From Edaphobacter aggregans (GTDB lineage Bacteria > Acidobacteriota > Terriglobia > Terriglobales > Acidobacteriaceae): a stretch of DNA of 64,000 bases. Below the pieces are notes generated by a model. The model saw nothing but the letters and a program-made list of their open reading frames with translations, was not told the origin of the DNA and searched no databases. Positions 27,139-35,872 of this stretch are shown here, piece by piece. Numbering within the stretch: the stretch's first letter is position 1; every line of letters begins with the position of its first letter. The translations under genes were made by a program, and so were the position numbers. Location of the stretch: the NCBI GenBank assembly GCA_022736715.1, contig DZDJ01000011.1, positions 16,493-80,492 on the forward strand, read 5' to 3'.

Positions 27139-28136
27139 GCAAAGCTGTGTCGGAGATGAGCCTGCAACATGCTTACGCAGCCTGCCGCGAGATTGCCCGG
27201 CGCGAAGCAAAGAACTTCTACTACGCTTTTCTGGCGCTGCCCCGCCACAAAAGCGATGCCATGTGCGCAGTCTATGCGTTCATGCGCCGTGCGGACGACA
27301 TTGCGGACGATGAGTCGCTGCCGATGGAGGCGCGCCGCCATGAGATGCAGCGCTGGATGGATGCCTGGCATTGCGCGCAGCAGGGCGGGGCCACGGACGA
27401 TCCTGTTTTTATTGCCCTGCGTGATGCGCAGCGGCGCTTTGGCATTCGCAATGCTTTGCTGGACCAGTTGGTGCAGGGCACGGCGATGGACTTGTCGCTG
27501 GATCTGCATACGGCATCCGGCGCAGAAGGCGTTACGCAGCCGGTGGCATGGATCACCATTGCTTCAGAAGAGGCCGATGGGCAGGAGTTTCAGGGGTGCG
27601 AGCGGTTCGACGAACTCTACCGTTATTGTTATCTGGTGGCCTCGGTGGTGGGCCTGGTTTGCATCCGCATTTTTGGCTATGAGGACCAGCGCGCGGAAAA
27701 ACTGGCTGAAGAAACGGGCGTTGCCTTCCAGTTGACGAACATTCTGCGCGACATCCGCGAGGATGCCGAGCGTGGGCGTGTTTATCTTCCCACGAAAGAC
27801 TTCGAGCAGTTTTCCGTGGAGGTGGCCGGATTTGCGCAGTTAAAAGACGGCCATCACATGACGCTGAACCAGCGCGAACTGATGGAGTTTGAGGTGCAGC
27901 GGGCCTACAAGTTCTACCAATCGGCGGAGGCGCTGCTGCCATTGATTGCGCCGGACAGCCGCCCGGCGCTGTGGGTTCTGGTGACGATCTATCGCACGCT
28001 GCTCGACCGCATCGTTGCGGAAAACTTCAACGTCTTTTCCCATCGGCTTCAGGTGTCCACTGCAACCAAGCTGCGCATTCTGCTGCGCGGTCTGCTGGCC
28101 ATGCTGCGGTATCGCACTACAGGCAAGGCAAGTTGA
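27135..28136 (+). CDS. hpnD: Presqualene diphosphate synthase HpnD
   Basis: Squalene/phytoene synthase-family enzyme (333 aa) that condenses two farnesyl diphosphates to presqualene diphosphate. Both Asp-rich motifs are intact: AFMRRADDIADDE and NILRDIREDAERGRVYLP. The substrate-positioning segment REIARREAKNFYYAF is also clear. The GTG start overlaps the hpnC stop, and the stop overlaps the hpnE start by one base (TGATG), so hpnCDE are translationally coupled. Confidence 0.94.
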   Translation: MSKAVSEMSLQHAYAACREIARREAKNFYYAFLALPRHKSDAMCAVYAFMRRADDIADDESLPMEARRHEMQRWMDAWHCAQQGGATDDPVFIALRDAQRRFGIRNALLDQLVQGTAMDLSLDLHTASGAEGVTQPVAWITIASEEADGQEFQGCERFDELYRYCYLVASVVGLVCIRIFGYEDQRAEKLAEETGVAFQLTNILRDIREDAERGRVYLPTKDFEQFSVEVAGFAQLKDGHHMTLNQRELMEFEVQRAYKFYQSAEALLPLIAPDSRPALWVLVTIYRTLLDRIVAENFNVFSHRLQVSTATKLRILLRGLLAMLRYRTTGKAS

Positions 28137-29554
28137 TGGCCGGGGAACGCGCAATTCGCAACGTGCTGGTGGTTGGCGGAGGCATTGCCGGGCTGGGTGC
28201 GGCCACGGCGCTGGCGCAGGCCGGCTATCCGGTGGAGGTGCTGGAGCGCAGGCCCTACGTGGGCGGGCGCGCATCGTCGTATGAGCATCCAGCGCTGGGC
28301 GAGGTGGTGGACTGCCAGCATGTGCTGCTGGGCTGTTGCACCAACCTGATCCACCTGTACACGCAGGCCGGGGTTGCGGACAAGATTCGCTGGTACGACG
28401 AACTGACGTTTCTGGAGCCGAATGGCCGCGCCAGCAAAATCCGGCCCAGCGGTCTGCCGGCGCCAATGCACTCTACGCTCAGCTTTCTGCGCGCTCCCAT
28501 GCTGGGCCCCTGGGACAAGCTGGCGATCGCGCGCGGATTGCTTGGCTTTTTCACGGGCATTCCGGCGGACTCCAGCGAAAGCGTTGCCGGCTGGCTGCGG
28601 CGCACCGGGCAAACGGATCGGGCCATTCGCCACTTCTGGGAGCCGGTGCTGGTCGGCGCATTGAATGACAGCTTTGAGAACTGCTCGGTGCGTTATGCCG
28701 GACAGGTCTTCCGCGAATCTTTTCTGAAGTCCGCGCAGGGCGGGCGGCTGGGGATTCCTGCGGTGCCGCTCAGCGAGCTTTACGCCGGGGCTGCGCGGTT
28801 GGTGGAGCAGCATGGCGGCGTGGTGCATCTGCGGGAAAGTGTCGAGGCCTTTGCGCAGGAGCCGGACGGAAGTTGGTGCGTGCGCACGCAAAATGGTTCT
28901 TATGGCGCGGACGCCATTGTGCTGGCGCTGCCGTTTGAGCAGGTGCAGCGCTTGCTGCCGACATTGCCGCAGGTTGCTGGCGTGGACGCGCTGCAGCGGC
29001 AGATGGCGCAGTTTGTGCCTTCGCCCATCACCACGTTGCAGTTGTGGTTTGACCGCGAGATCACCGATCTGGACCATGCGGTACTGTTGGATACGACGAT
29101 CCAGTGGCTCTTCCATAAGTCGCGCATCCGTGGATTTGCGCCAGATGAATTTGCGCCAGCCAGGGGCAGCTATCTGGAACTGACGATCAGCGCTTCCAAG
29201 GCGCAGTTGAAGATGGAGCGAGGCGAAATCCTGCAAAATGCCCTGCAGGAGCTGGCGCTCTTTTTCCCGAAGGTAAAAGATGCGAAGCTGCTGAAGAGCG
29301 GCATTCTGAAGGAGGCGCGCGCCACGTTTTCCGTGCTTCCCGGCCTGGATGCGGCGCGTCCGGGCAATGTAAGCCCGTGGCCGGGCATTTTTCTGGCCGG
29401 GGACTGGACGGCTACGGACTGGCCTTCCACCATGGAAGGAGCCGTGCGCAGCGGGTATCTTGCGGCCGAGGCGGTTGTGCGCGCGAATGGCAGCCCACGC
29501 AAATTTCTGCAACCCGATCTGCCAGCGCAGGGTCTGATGCGGCTCTTCGGATAG
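28136..29554 (+). CDS. hpnE: Hydroxysqualene dehydroxylase HpnE (FAD amine-oxidase family)
   Basis: FAD-dependent oxidoreductase (472 aa) that reduces hydroxysqualene to squalene, completing the HpnCDE pathway. The dinucleotide motif is VVGGGIAGLGAATALAQAG at the N-terminus, followed by ERRPYVGGRASSYEH. The C-terminal FAD motif is IFLAGDWTATDWPSTMEGA. The ATG overlaps the hpnD stop; an in-frame start further 5' would lie deep in hpnD and is not supported. The gene ends base-to-base with a convergent membrane-protein gene. Confidence 0.94.
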   Translation: MAGERAIRNVLVVGGGIAGLGAATALAQAGYPVEVLERRPYVGGRASSYEHPALGEVVDCQHVLLGCCTNLIHLYTQAGVADKIRWYDELTFLEPNGRASKIRPSGLPAPMHSTLSFLRAPMLGPWDKLAIARGLLGFFTGIPADSSESVAGWLRRTGQTDRAIRHFWEPVLVGALNDSFENCSVRYAGQVFRESFLKSAQGGRLGIPAVPLSELYAGAARLVEQHGGVVHLRESVEAFAQEPDGSWCVRTQNGSYGADAIVLALPFEQVQRLLPTLPQVAGVDALQRQMAQFVPSPITTLQLWFDREITDLDHAVLLDTTIQWLFHKSRIRGFAPDEFAPARGSYLELTISASKAQLKMERGEILQNALQELALFFPKVKDAKLLKSGILKEARATFSVLPGLDAARPGNVSPWPGIFLAGDWTATDWPSTMEGAVRSGYLAAEAVVRANGSPRKFLQPDLPAQGLMRLFG

Positions 29555-29938
29555 CTACTGTGCCAGCAGCGCCACCCCGGCACAGACAAACAGAGCGGCA
29601 ATCCAGCGGCGGCGGTCAACATTCTCTTTTAGAAAAATCTTTGCGGCAAAGGCATTGCTGATGAAGGTGAGCGAGGCGGAGGCCGGCGCCACCAGGCTGA
29701 CGTCCGTCCAACTGAGCGCAAAGAGCAGCGAGAAGAAGCTGAGCGCCATGCAGACCACCCCGGCGAGGAACATACCATTGCCAACCACGGCGCGAATGGC
29801 TCCCGGCAGGCCGGAGCGGGCCTTGATGCTGTCCAGATCGCCGATGCGACGCATCGCGCCCGCCGTCAGCACATCGCCAGCCGTTGCAGTGACGACGATG
29901 GCGAGAATCATGCTCCAGGTTGCTGCCCAGCTCGTCAT
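29555..29938 (-). CDS. Half-size DMT-superfamily transporter, member A of a pair
   Basis: A membrane protein of 127 aa with four predicted helices (about 6-25, 49-72, 78-98 and 108-126), the size of one EamA or SMR unit. Its N-terminus has the ILAIVVTATAGDVLTAGAM segment typical of such half transporters. It overlaps its partner by 4 bp (ATGA) and ends directly at hpnE. Paired small DMT proteins usually act as heterodimers, as in ArnE/ArnF, which flip a lipid-linked sugar. That analogy and the location suggest a lipid or hopanoid flippase, but this is inference. Confidence 0.75.
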   Translation of the reverse strand: MTSWAATWSMILAIVVTATAGDVLTAGAMRRIGDLDSIKARSGLPGAIRAVVGNGMFLAGVVCMALSFFSLLFALSWTDVSLVAPASASLTFISNAFAAKIFLKENVDRRRWIAALFVCAGVALLAQ

Positions 29939-30369
29939 CCCACCTTCTCCAGTGCTTTCTCCGTCGTCTGTGCCGGGGCATGCTCTGTCAGCGATGGTCC
30001 CTGCGATACAAAACCCACGCCGGCCACAACCAGCAGCACGCCCAGCCAGCGCATCAGCGAGACATGCTCATGCAGCCAGAAGGTGGAAAGCAGCTCCACG
30101 ACAACATAGCCAAAGGCGGTGGAGGGCAGCACAAATGTGAGGTCTGCCCAGCTCAGCGCCGTCAGGTACGAGGCAAAAAAGCCGATCAGCAGCAGAATGC
30201 CAGCCATGATCCAGGGGTTCCGCAGGGCATGGAGCAGCGTGACCAGTTGATGCAGCGAGACCGGGCCAACCTGCTTCATGCCGACGGAAAGAAAGGTGTC
30301 GCCTACGGAGGCCGTCAGCATCACGGCCAGCAGAACCAGATAGCGGCGAAATGTGAGCGTGTGTTTCAT
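29935..30369 (-). CDS. Half-size DMT-superfamily transporter, member B of a pair
   Basis: A protein of 144 aa with four hydrophobic helices (LVLLAVMLTASVGDTFLSVG, IMAGILLLIGFFASYLTAL, FVLPSTAFGYVVVELLS, WLGVLLVVAGVGFVSQG) and a soluble tail. It shares the T-A-S/T-G-D motif in the first helix with its neighbour and so is the second unit of a heteromeric DMT pair. It starts the two-gene unit; a terminator for the upstream hpnJ lies just before it. Loss of either unit should abolish function if the pair is obligate. Confidence 0.75.
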   Translation of the reverse strand: MKHTLTFRRYLVLLAVMLTASVGDTFLSVGMKQVGPVSLHQLVTLLHALRNPWIMAGILLLIGFFASYLTALSWADLTFVLPSTAFGYVVVELLSTFWLHEHVSLMRWLGVLLVVAGVGFVSQGPSLTEHAPAQTTEKALEKVG

Positions 30370-30376
30370 GCAGTAG

Positions 30377-30412
30377 AAAGAGAAAAGCGGCCAGCAGTTC
30401 CCGGCTGACCGC
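30377..30412 (-). terminator. Terminator downstream of hpnJ
   Basis: On the minus strand GCGGTCAGC (30412-30404) pairs with GCTGGCCGC (30395-30387), one mismatch, and is followed by TTTTCTCTTTC. It separates hpnJ from the DMT pair. Confidence 0.72.
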
Positions 30413-30438
30413 CTCTTGTGATGGTTGTGCGCCGCAGC

Positions 30439-31935
30439 TTAGTCACCAGCGCTCAGGGCCGTGCTGGCCTCTGCGCTGGCCTTGTTCTTGCTGGCCTTCA
30501 CAATCTTGTTGCGCTGCGCACGCAGCTTCAGGAAGGACTTTGCCTCCTGGTACAGGCGCGGCACATCGCGGTTGATGATCGCCTTGCTCACCACGCGCCA
30601 CGCAGCCTTTGGGCGGAAGTAATACTCGTCATAGAAGCGGTGCACCATTTCCAGGACGTACTCCACCGCCAGGCCGGGGTACTCAATGTGCGCCATCTGG
30701 TGACCGCCTTCATCCGCCATGTCCTGGTTGGTGATGAAGCCGTGTTCCTTGGCAAAGTCGTAGAACTCGGTCCCCGGAAAGGCATGCGCAATGGAGACCT
30801 GAATGGTTTCCACATCCAGCGACTTGGCGAAGTTGATCGTGTTGCGGATCGACTCCCTGGTTTCTCCCGGCAGGCCCAGAATGAAGTCGCCATGGATGGT
30901 GAGGCCCAGCTTGTGGCAGTCCCGCGTAAAGTCACGCGCGCGCTCCACCGTGGCGCCTTTCTTGATGTTCTTCAGAATCTGCGGATCGCCGGACTCATAG
31001 CCCACAATCAGCAAGCGGCAGCCAGCATCGCGCATGGCCTTCAGCGTGTCGTAATCGGTCGTCACACGCGAGGTGCAGGACCACGTCAGCTTCAGCGGCT
31101 TCAGTTTTTCGCACAGTTCAATGGTGCGGGCCTTCTGAATGTTGAAGGTGTCATCGTCAAAGAAGAACTCCTTCACATGCGGGAAGAGCTCCTTGGCGTG
31201 CGCCATTTCCGCGGCGACGTCATCGGTGGAGCGCTTGCGCCAGGCATGGCCGCTCAGCGTCTGTGGCCACAGGCAGAAGGTGCACTGCGCCGGGCAGCCG
31301 CGCGTGGAGTAAAGCGCCACATACGGATGCAGCAGGAACGGCACGTTGTACTTCGTCACATCCATGTCGCGGGCATAGATGTCCGTCACCCACGGCATCG
31401 CGTCCAGGTTGTCCACCTGTGGGCGGTCCGGGTTATGGATAATCTGGCCGTCCTGGATGTAGCTGATGCCGAGAATCTCTTGCAGCGGCTTGCCGTTGGC
31501 GTACTCCACCACGGAGTAGTCAAACTCGCGGCGGCAGATGAAGTCGATGGCGCTGCACTCGGTCAGCGCTTTTTCCGGCGACGTGGTGACCGGAGGGCCA
31601 ACGAAGGCGATCTTGATGTTGGGGTGGGTCTCTTTCAGCCGTTCCGCCATGCGCTGGTCGCCAGACCAGCCAATGGTGCTGGTGAAGAGCACCAGAAATT
31701 CATAGTCCTTGGCAATGTCGATCACCTGCTGCCAGGAGATGTGGTGCGGCGGCGCATCCAGCAGGCGCGCACCCTCCAGCATGCCCGTGGGGTAGGCAAG
31801 CCAGACCGGATACCAGTAGGACTCAATCTCGCGGGTCGCGGGCCAGCGAGAGCTGGCACCACCGTCAAAATTCTCAAACGAGGGCGGGTTCAAAAACAGT
31901 GTTTTCAGTGGCATGTCAATTTTTAAGTCTACCAT
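30439..31935 (-). CDS. hpnJ: Hopanoid biosynthesis radical SAM protein HpnJ
   Basis: B12-binding-domain radical SAM protein (498 aa). An N-terminal cobalamin-binding-like domain (residues about 10-180, PPVTTSPEKAL) precedes the 4Fe-4S motif RGCPAQCTFC (Cys214, Cys218, Cys221) and the radical SAM barrel (FDDDTFN, GYESGDPQILKNIKKGA, GDFILGLPGET). HpnJ is known to be needed for the cyclitol-ether head group of bacteriohopanetetrol. It stands alone on the minus strand. The partner genes hpnI and hpnK are not seen in the window. ATG 31935 sits next to a hairpin; ATG 31914 is an alternative. Confidence 0.93.
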   Translation of the reverse strand: MVDLKIDMPLKTLFLNPPSFENFDGGASSRWPATREIESYWYPVWLAYPTGMLEGARLLDAPPHHISWQQVIDIAKDYEFLVLFTSTIGWSGDQRMAERLKETHPNIKIAFVGPPVTTSPEKALTECSAIDFICRREFDYSVVEYANGKPLQEILGISYIQDGQIIHNPDRPQVDNLDAMPWVTDIYARDMDVTKYNVPFLLHPYVALYSTRGCPAQCTFCLWPQTLSGHAWRKRSTDDVAAEMAHAKELFPHVKEFFFDDDTFNIQKARTIELCEKLKPLKLTWSCTSRVTTDYDTLKAMRDAGCRLLIVGYESGDPQILKNIKKGATVERARDFTRDCHKLGLTIHGDFILGLPGETRESIRNTINFAKSLDVETIQVSIAHAFPGTEFYDFAKEHGFITNQDMADEGGHQMAHIEYPGLAVEYVLEMVHRFYDEYYFRPKAAWRVVSKAIINRDVPRLYQEAKSFLKLRAQRNKIVKASKNKASAEASTALSAGD

Positions 31936-31936
31936 T

Positions 31937-31962
31937 GGAGGGCTGTCTGCAACCGGCCCTCC
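31937..31962. promoter_or_regulatory. Hairpin abutting the hpnJ start codon
   Basis: GGAGGGC (31937-31943) and GCCCTCC (31956-31962) form a 7-bp stem that ends one or two bases from the hpnJ ATG. No T-run follows on the minus strand, so it is not a clear terminator. It could limit ribosome access to hpnJ. Confidence 0.35.
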
Positions 31963-32061
31963 TGTTGTGATTTATCTCCAGCTCCAGCCCTGGAAGTTTA
32001 GCAATATTTCTCCCCAAGTATTTTATTTTCAATAATTTGGTTTCGAATGGAGGAGGTTTTA

Positions 32062-33390
32062 TCAGGGGCGGGAGTTGACTGAAGAGCGAACCCAGGACTC
32101 AATGCGTCCCGTGGCCCGCAACAGATTCAGTTGCGCCTGCGTCAGTTGGAAATCCACATCCAGCAGGTTGATGTACTTCTGTCGCTCAGAGATGCGCGCC
32201 ATCGCGGCATCTTTCGGCGTCATGGGCGGTGTGCTGGGCGAGCCGCTGCCGGACTTCATCTGCGTCAGCACAGTGTCCAGTTGATCCTGCGCCAGTTGGC
32301 GCTCCAGGCTGGCCACCTGCTGTTGCGCCGCCAGTTCGCGCAGCCCATGCTGCAGTTGGAGCGTGCTTTCCAGCATCTGGTCCCGGGTCTGGTCGGCTGC
32401 GCGCTGGGCGCGGACGGCCTCCGCCGCTGACTGCGCTGCACGGGAGCGGCGGCTGGCATCAAACAGTGGCACAGAAATCTGGACACCGATCCCCAGGTTG
32501 TTCTCCTGAAAGTTCTTATAGTAATCGGCGTAGTTGTTGAAGCGGGCATAGCGGCTGTACTGCACGCTGAAGGCGACTTCCGGGCGGAGCATTTGCCGCG
32601 CATCGCCGTAGGAGGTCTGCAGCTTGGAGTGCGCATCGGCATAAGCGGCCAGTATGCCGGGGTTGTTATTGATGGCCGCCTGCGGATGATCAGAAAGCTG
32701 TGGCGGCGGAGGAATGCTGTCTGGGTTTGTGGTCAGGTCATTCGCTGGCAGCCCGGTAACATGCGCAAGATGCTGGCGTTTCGATGCGATCTGGTCCTCT
32801 GTCTGTATCTGTTTCAGTTGGACCTGCGCGGCTGTGAGCCGGGCCTGCGTGTAGGCGGTCTTGCTGTCCAGCCCGGCATTCATCCTCTGTTCTTCGATGG
32901 AGACGAGCTGTGTGGCCGCCGCAAACTCATCGTCCAGCGCACTTTTCTGTTGCAGCAGGGTATTGAGCTGGATGTAAGTGAGCGCGGCATCCTCTGCCAC
33001 CTGCTGGCGAATGTTTTCGAGCGACAGGCGGCTGGACCGCACCGAATCGCGCGCTGAGCGGACGTAGTCGATCTGCGAGAAGTTGAAGACCAGCGATTGC
33101 GCCGTCAGGTTGTAGATGGAGGGCTGCCCGATGGGGAATCCATAGGAGTACCCAAGGCTTGACCCAAAGGTGATGCTGGGAATGTAGACGTCCTTCGACT
33201 GCGACAACCCGGCCTCTGCCTTCTGCTCTTCGGCCACCGCAATCTGTACCTTGTTGCTGTTGCGCAGGGCCAGATCAACCACAGTGTAAAGCGAGATCTG
33301 CGCGGCTGCGTAGCCGGTGCCCACGCACAGTACGGCGGCGCACGCAAGCGCACGGAACAGGAAGCGGTCTGGAGAGGCGCTGAGCTTCAA
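32062..33390 (-). CDS. TolC-family outer-membrane efflux protein
   Basis: Outer-membrane channel protein, about 442 aa from the start chosen. The signal peptide runs from MKLSASPDRFLF to YAAAQ. Two repeats of the OEP fold follow, rich in Gln, Ala and Leu coiled coil (RLSLENIRQQVAEDAALTYI, LQHGLRELAAQQQVASLERQ) with the conserved N-P-G-I step in the middle. I chose TTG 33390, preceded by AAAGGGA; a TTG at 33465 extends the protein by 25 residues and would give an unusually long leader. It is last in a minus-strand set with a TPR protein and an HlyD-like adaptor. Confidence 0.88.
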   Translation of the reverse strand: MKLSASPDRFLFRALACAAVLCVGTGYAAAQISLYTVVDLALRNSNKVQIAVAEEQKAEAGLSQSKDVYIPSITFGSSLGYSYGFPIGQPSIYNLTAQSLVFNFSQIDYVRSARDSVRSSRLSLENIRQQVAEDAALTYIQLNTLLQQKSALDDEFAAATQLVSIEEQRMNAGLDSKTAYTQARLTAAQVQLKQIQTEDQIASKRQHLAHVTGLPANDLTTNPDSIPPPPQLSDHPQAAINNNPGILAAYADAHSKLQTSYGDARQMLRPEVAFSVQYSRYARFNNYADYYKNFQENNLGIGVQISVPLFDASRRSRAAQSAAEAVRAQRAADQTRDQMLESTLQLQHGLRELAAQQQVASLERQLAQDQLDTVLTQMKSGSGSPSTPPMTPKDAAMARISERQKYINLLDVDFQLTQAQLNLLRATGRIESWVRSSVNSRP

Positions 33391-33467
33391 GCGGTCCCTT
33401 TCCCGGCTGCATGCAGATTGAACGTCATTCTTTGCGGCATGAAAACTTTCTCTTTGTCCTTCCAATG

Positions 33468-34460
33468 CTAATTGGTCATTGCCTTTTTTGCTGGGGCATA
33501 GTCATGCGCCAATGACAGTGCGGCGGCAAATTCTTTTTGCGCTGCTGCGCGATCGCCCTGCTGTTGCAGCAACTGGCCCAGCATCACATGTGCTTGAAAA
33601 GCCGGCGCGCTCTCACTCTTGTCGGGTGAAGCAAGATACAGCTCCAACGCATGGATGGCCAGTTGTGGCTCGCGATTCATGCGCTGCAACAGTCCAGCCG
33701 CATCCACCAGCGCAGCATCGTGCTCCGCATCTGTCCGGACCGCATTGCGGGCTGCGTCCACGGCGGCATCCAGCTTGTTCTGCCTGCGATAGAAGCCGGC
33801 CAGATCGACCCAGGCCCGCGCTGTATTGCTGCCCGCCGCGATGGCTTTCTTGTATTCGGTCTCAGCAGTGGCGTAGTCCTTGTTGTGCCCGGCAATGCGC
33901 GCCAGCAGCCAATGGGCGCGCGCGGCATTTTTGCTTTCGAGCTGTGGAACCAGCCTCCGGGCCTTGTCAATTCCACCACCAACAATCCCCGGCGCTTCCA
34001 CATAGAACTCTCCCAGGTCGGTCATGGCATCCACATTGTTGGGATCCAGCTTTACAGCCTGCTCAAAGTGGCTGCTCACCTGCCTGGCCATGCCATAGGC
34101 GGAAAAGATGGAAGCATGGTCGGCCTTGTCTCCCAGAGCACGGCCCAGCCACAGGTGGTAGCTGGCATTGCCCGCGGACAGGCCGACGGCCTTCTGGCAT
34201 TCCTTCACGGCGTTGTCCAGGTCGCCTTCGGAGTAATAAACGCGGCACAGCAGGTTGTGTGCCTCAGCATTGTCCGGATTCGCGGCCAGCAGTGGCTTCA
34301 GAATGGAAATGGCCTCATCGGCGCGGCCCTGCTCCAGCGCTGCATGCGCATCTGCCTCTGTGCCGGCCGCCAGCAGGGGTAAGGAAATCAGGCCATGCAG
34401 AAGCACGCCTGCAAGGCCTACAGTCATGAACCGGCGGAACGGAAATGATAGGTGACTCAT
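33468..34460 (-). CDS. Periplasmic TPR-repeat protein
   Basis: A secreted protein of 330 aa with a signal peptide ending LLAAG and about seven tetratricopeptide repeats (AHAALEQGRADEAISILKPL, AHNLLCRVYYSEGDLDNAV, AMTDLGEFYVEA, AHVMLGQLLQQQGDRAAAQK). TPR solenoids are scaffolds, so no reaction is implied. It sits between the outer-membrane channel and the HlyD-like adaptor, 21 bp after the latter, and may help assemble that envelope complex. The stop is close to the channel gene start. Confidence 0.82.
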   Translation of the reverse strand: MSHLSFPFRRFMTVGLAGVLLHGLISLPLLAAGTEADAHAALEQGRADEAISILKPLLAANPDNAEAHNLLCRVYYSEGDLDNAVKECQKAVGLSAGNASYHLWLGRALGDKADHASIFSAYGMARQVSSHFEQAVKLDPNNVDAMTDLGEFYVEAPGIVGGGIDKARRLVPQLESKNAARAHWLLARIAGHNKDYATAETEYKKAIAAGSNTARAWVDLAGFYRRQNKLDAAVDAARNAVRTDAEHDAALVDAAGLLQRMNREPQLAIHALELYLASPDKSESAPAFQAHVMLGQLLQQQGDRAAAQKEFAAALSLAHDYAPAKKAMTN

Positions 34461-34481
34461 TGCGGTTACTCTCGAAGTCTG

Positions 34482-35723
34482 CTATCTGGCAACTTGTACT
34501 TCCTCTCCATTGGAGAGGGTTTGCCCGTCAACAGCATTCCGGGCGACAACATCACCAGCCTGGATACCGCTCCTGATCTCCACGCTGGTCAGGTTCAGCG
34601 CGCCAATCTGCACCGGCGTGCGCTTCAACTTGCCGTCGGCCACCTGGAAGACGAAGTTTGCCGAGCCGTCAGTCCGCAGGGCCTCGCGCGGAATGTTCAG
34701 CACATTTTCCTTGTTCTGCGTGATCACCGTAACAGTCACGTTGGTGTTCGGCAGCAGCTTGCCGTCGGCGTCATCCACGTTGATGAGCACTTCTCCCACA
34801 TTGCGCGTGCCATACGGGATGATGGTTGTCGGCGTGCGCTCAATGTGGCCATGCCACACCAGTCCCGGCTGTGCATCCCACACAATGGAGACCTTCTGTC
34901 CAACCGCAAGCTGGCCAATCTCCGGCTCGTCAAAGTAGGCGCGGATGCGGATATGCTTAAGGTCGGCCATCTGCAGCAGCACGCCGCCTGTCTGTACATA
35001 GTCCGACTGCGCGACCGGAATGGAATACACCGTACCGGCCAGGGGGGCGCGCACGTTGCACTGCGCCACAACCTGTTCCGCCGCGACATAGGCCGCCTGG
35101 GCATCGGCCAGTTGCGCCTTGGCGTGGGAAAGATCGAGCGAACTATAACGGTCTGCTTTTTTCAGCTCCAGCGAAGTCAGGTTGCTTTGTGCCACCTGTA
35201 GGCGCTGCTGAGCAGAGGCCACTTCACTCTGCGAGGCGGCTCCGCGCCCCAGCAGTTGCTGCAGGCCGATGAGTTCGTGGGAGGCCTGCTGCTGGTCCAG
35301 TTGCGCCCGCTGAATCTGCCCGGCCAGGTTCACCTGCTCTTCGCGCGTGCCGCCCTGCTCGGTTGACTGCAATGCAGCCTGAGCGCCGCGCAGCGCCGTT
35401 ACGGCTATAGCGAGCCGGGACTGTGCCTCGGCATCATCCAGCGAGAGCAGCAGTGTGCCTGCCGCAACATGATCGCCTTCACGGACGTATACCTTCTTTA
35501 CCGTCGTATTAATTGGGCTATGCGCCTGAAAGTTCCGGATCGGCTCCACTTTGCCGTTGGTCGGAATGGTGCTCACCAGGTTGCCATAGCTGACCGTGGC
35601 CGTGTGGATGACAACATCCTTACGCAACAGGCTGCGCAGGCCAAGGGTGGCCAGGATCAGGACGACCAGTCCGATGAGCCAAAACAGTTTGGAACTGCTG
35701 CGGTTTGTAGGAGGCGTAGACAT
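34482..35723 (-). CDS. HlyD/RND-type periplasmic adaptor (membrane fusion protein)
   Basis: Membrane fusion protein, about 413 aa. One N-terminal membrane anchor (LFWLIGLVVLILATLGL) is followed by a lipoyl-like half-motif (HSPINTTVKKVYVREGDHV), a long coiled-coil hairpin (about 90-215), the second lipoyl half (CNVRAPLAGTVYSIPVAQ) and beta-barrel domains with a MacA/YknX-like C-terminus. ATG 35723 is preferred over GTG 35729; neither has a clear Shine-Dalgarno. First gene of the set. A MacB-type ABC or RND pump would be expected next, but none is present in the window. Confidence 0.88.
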   Translation of the reverse strand: MSTPPTNRSSSKLFWLIGLVVLILATLGLRSLLRKDVVIHTATVSYGNLVSTIPTNGKVEPIRNFQAHSPINTTVKKVYVREGDHVAAGTLLLSLDDAEAQSRLAIAVTALRGAQAALQSTEQGGTREEQVNLAGQIQRAQLDQQQASHELIGLQQLLGRGAASQSEVASAQQRLQVAQSNLTSLELKKADRYSSLDLSHAKAQLADAQAAYVAAEQVVAQCNVRAPLAGTVYSIPVAQSDYVQTGGVLLQMADLKHIRIRAYFDEPEIGQLAVGQKVSIVWDAQPGLVWHGHIERTPTTIIPYGTRNVGEVLINVDDADGKLLPNTNVTVTVITQNKENVLNIPREALRTDGSANFVFQVADGKLKRTPVQIGALNLTSVEIRSGIQAGDVVARNAVDGQTLSNGEEVQVAR

Positions 35724-35872
35724 GGGCACAAGGAATCATTGTATAAGACTCGGCAGGGAGAGTCAGAGAATCAAAAAGTTTTATGACAGTTATTTAGGAG
35801 CTGCCTGGTGTGGCAAATATGCCATAGGTGCTGCGCTGCAAACGCCAAAAGAAAAAACCGTACAATAGAGGC

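Noticed and set aside
35731-35872. Possible preQ1 riboswitch before queF
   Set aside because: I looked for the short preQ1-I hairpin with its A-rich tail and saw no convincing match.
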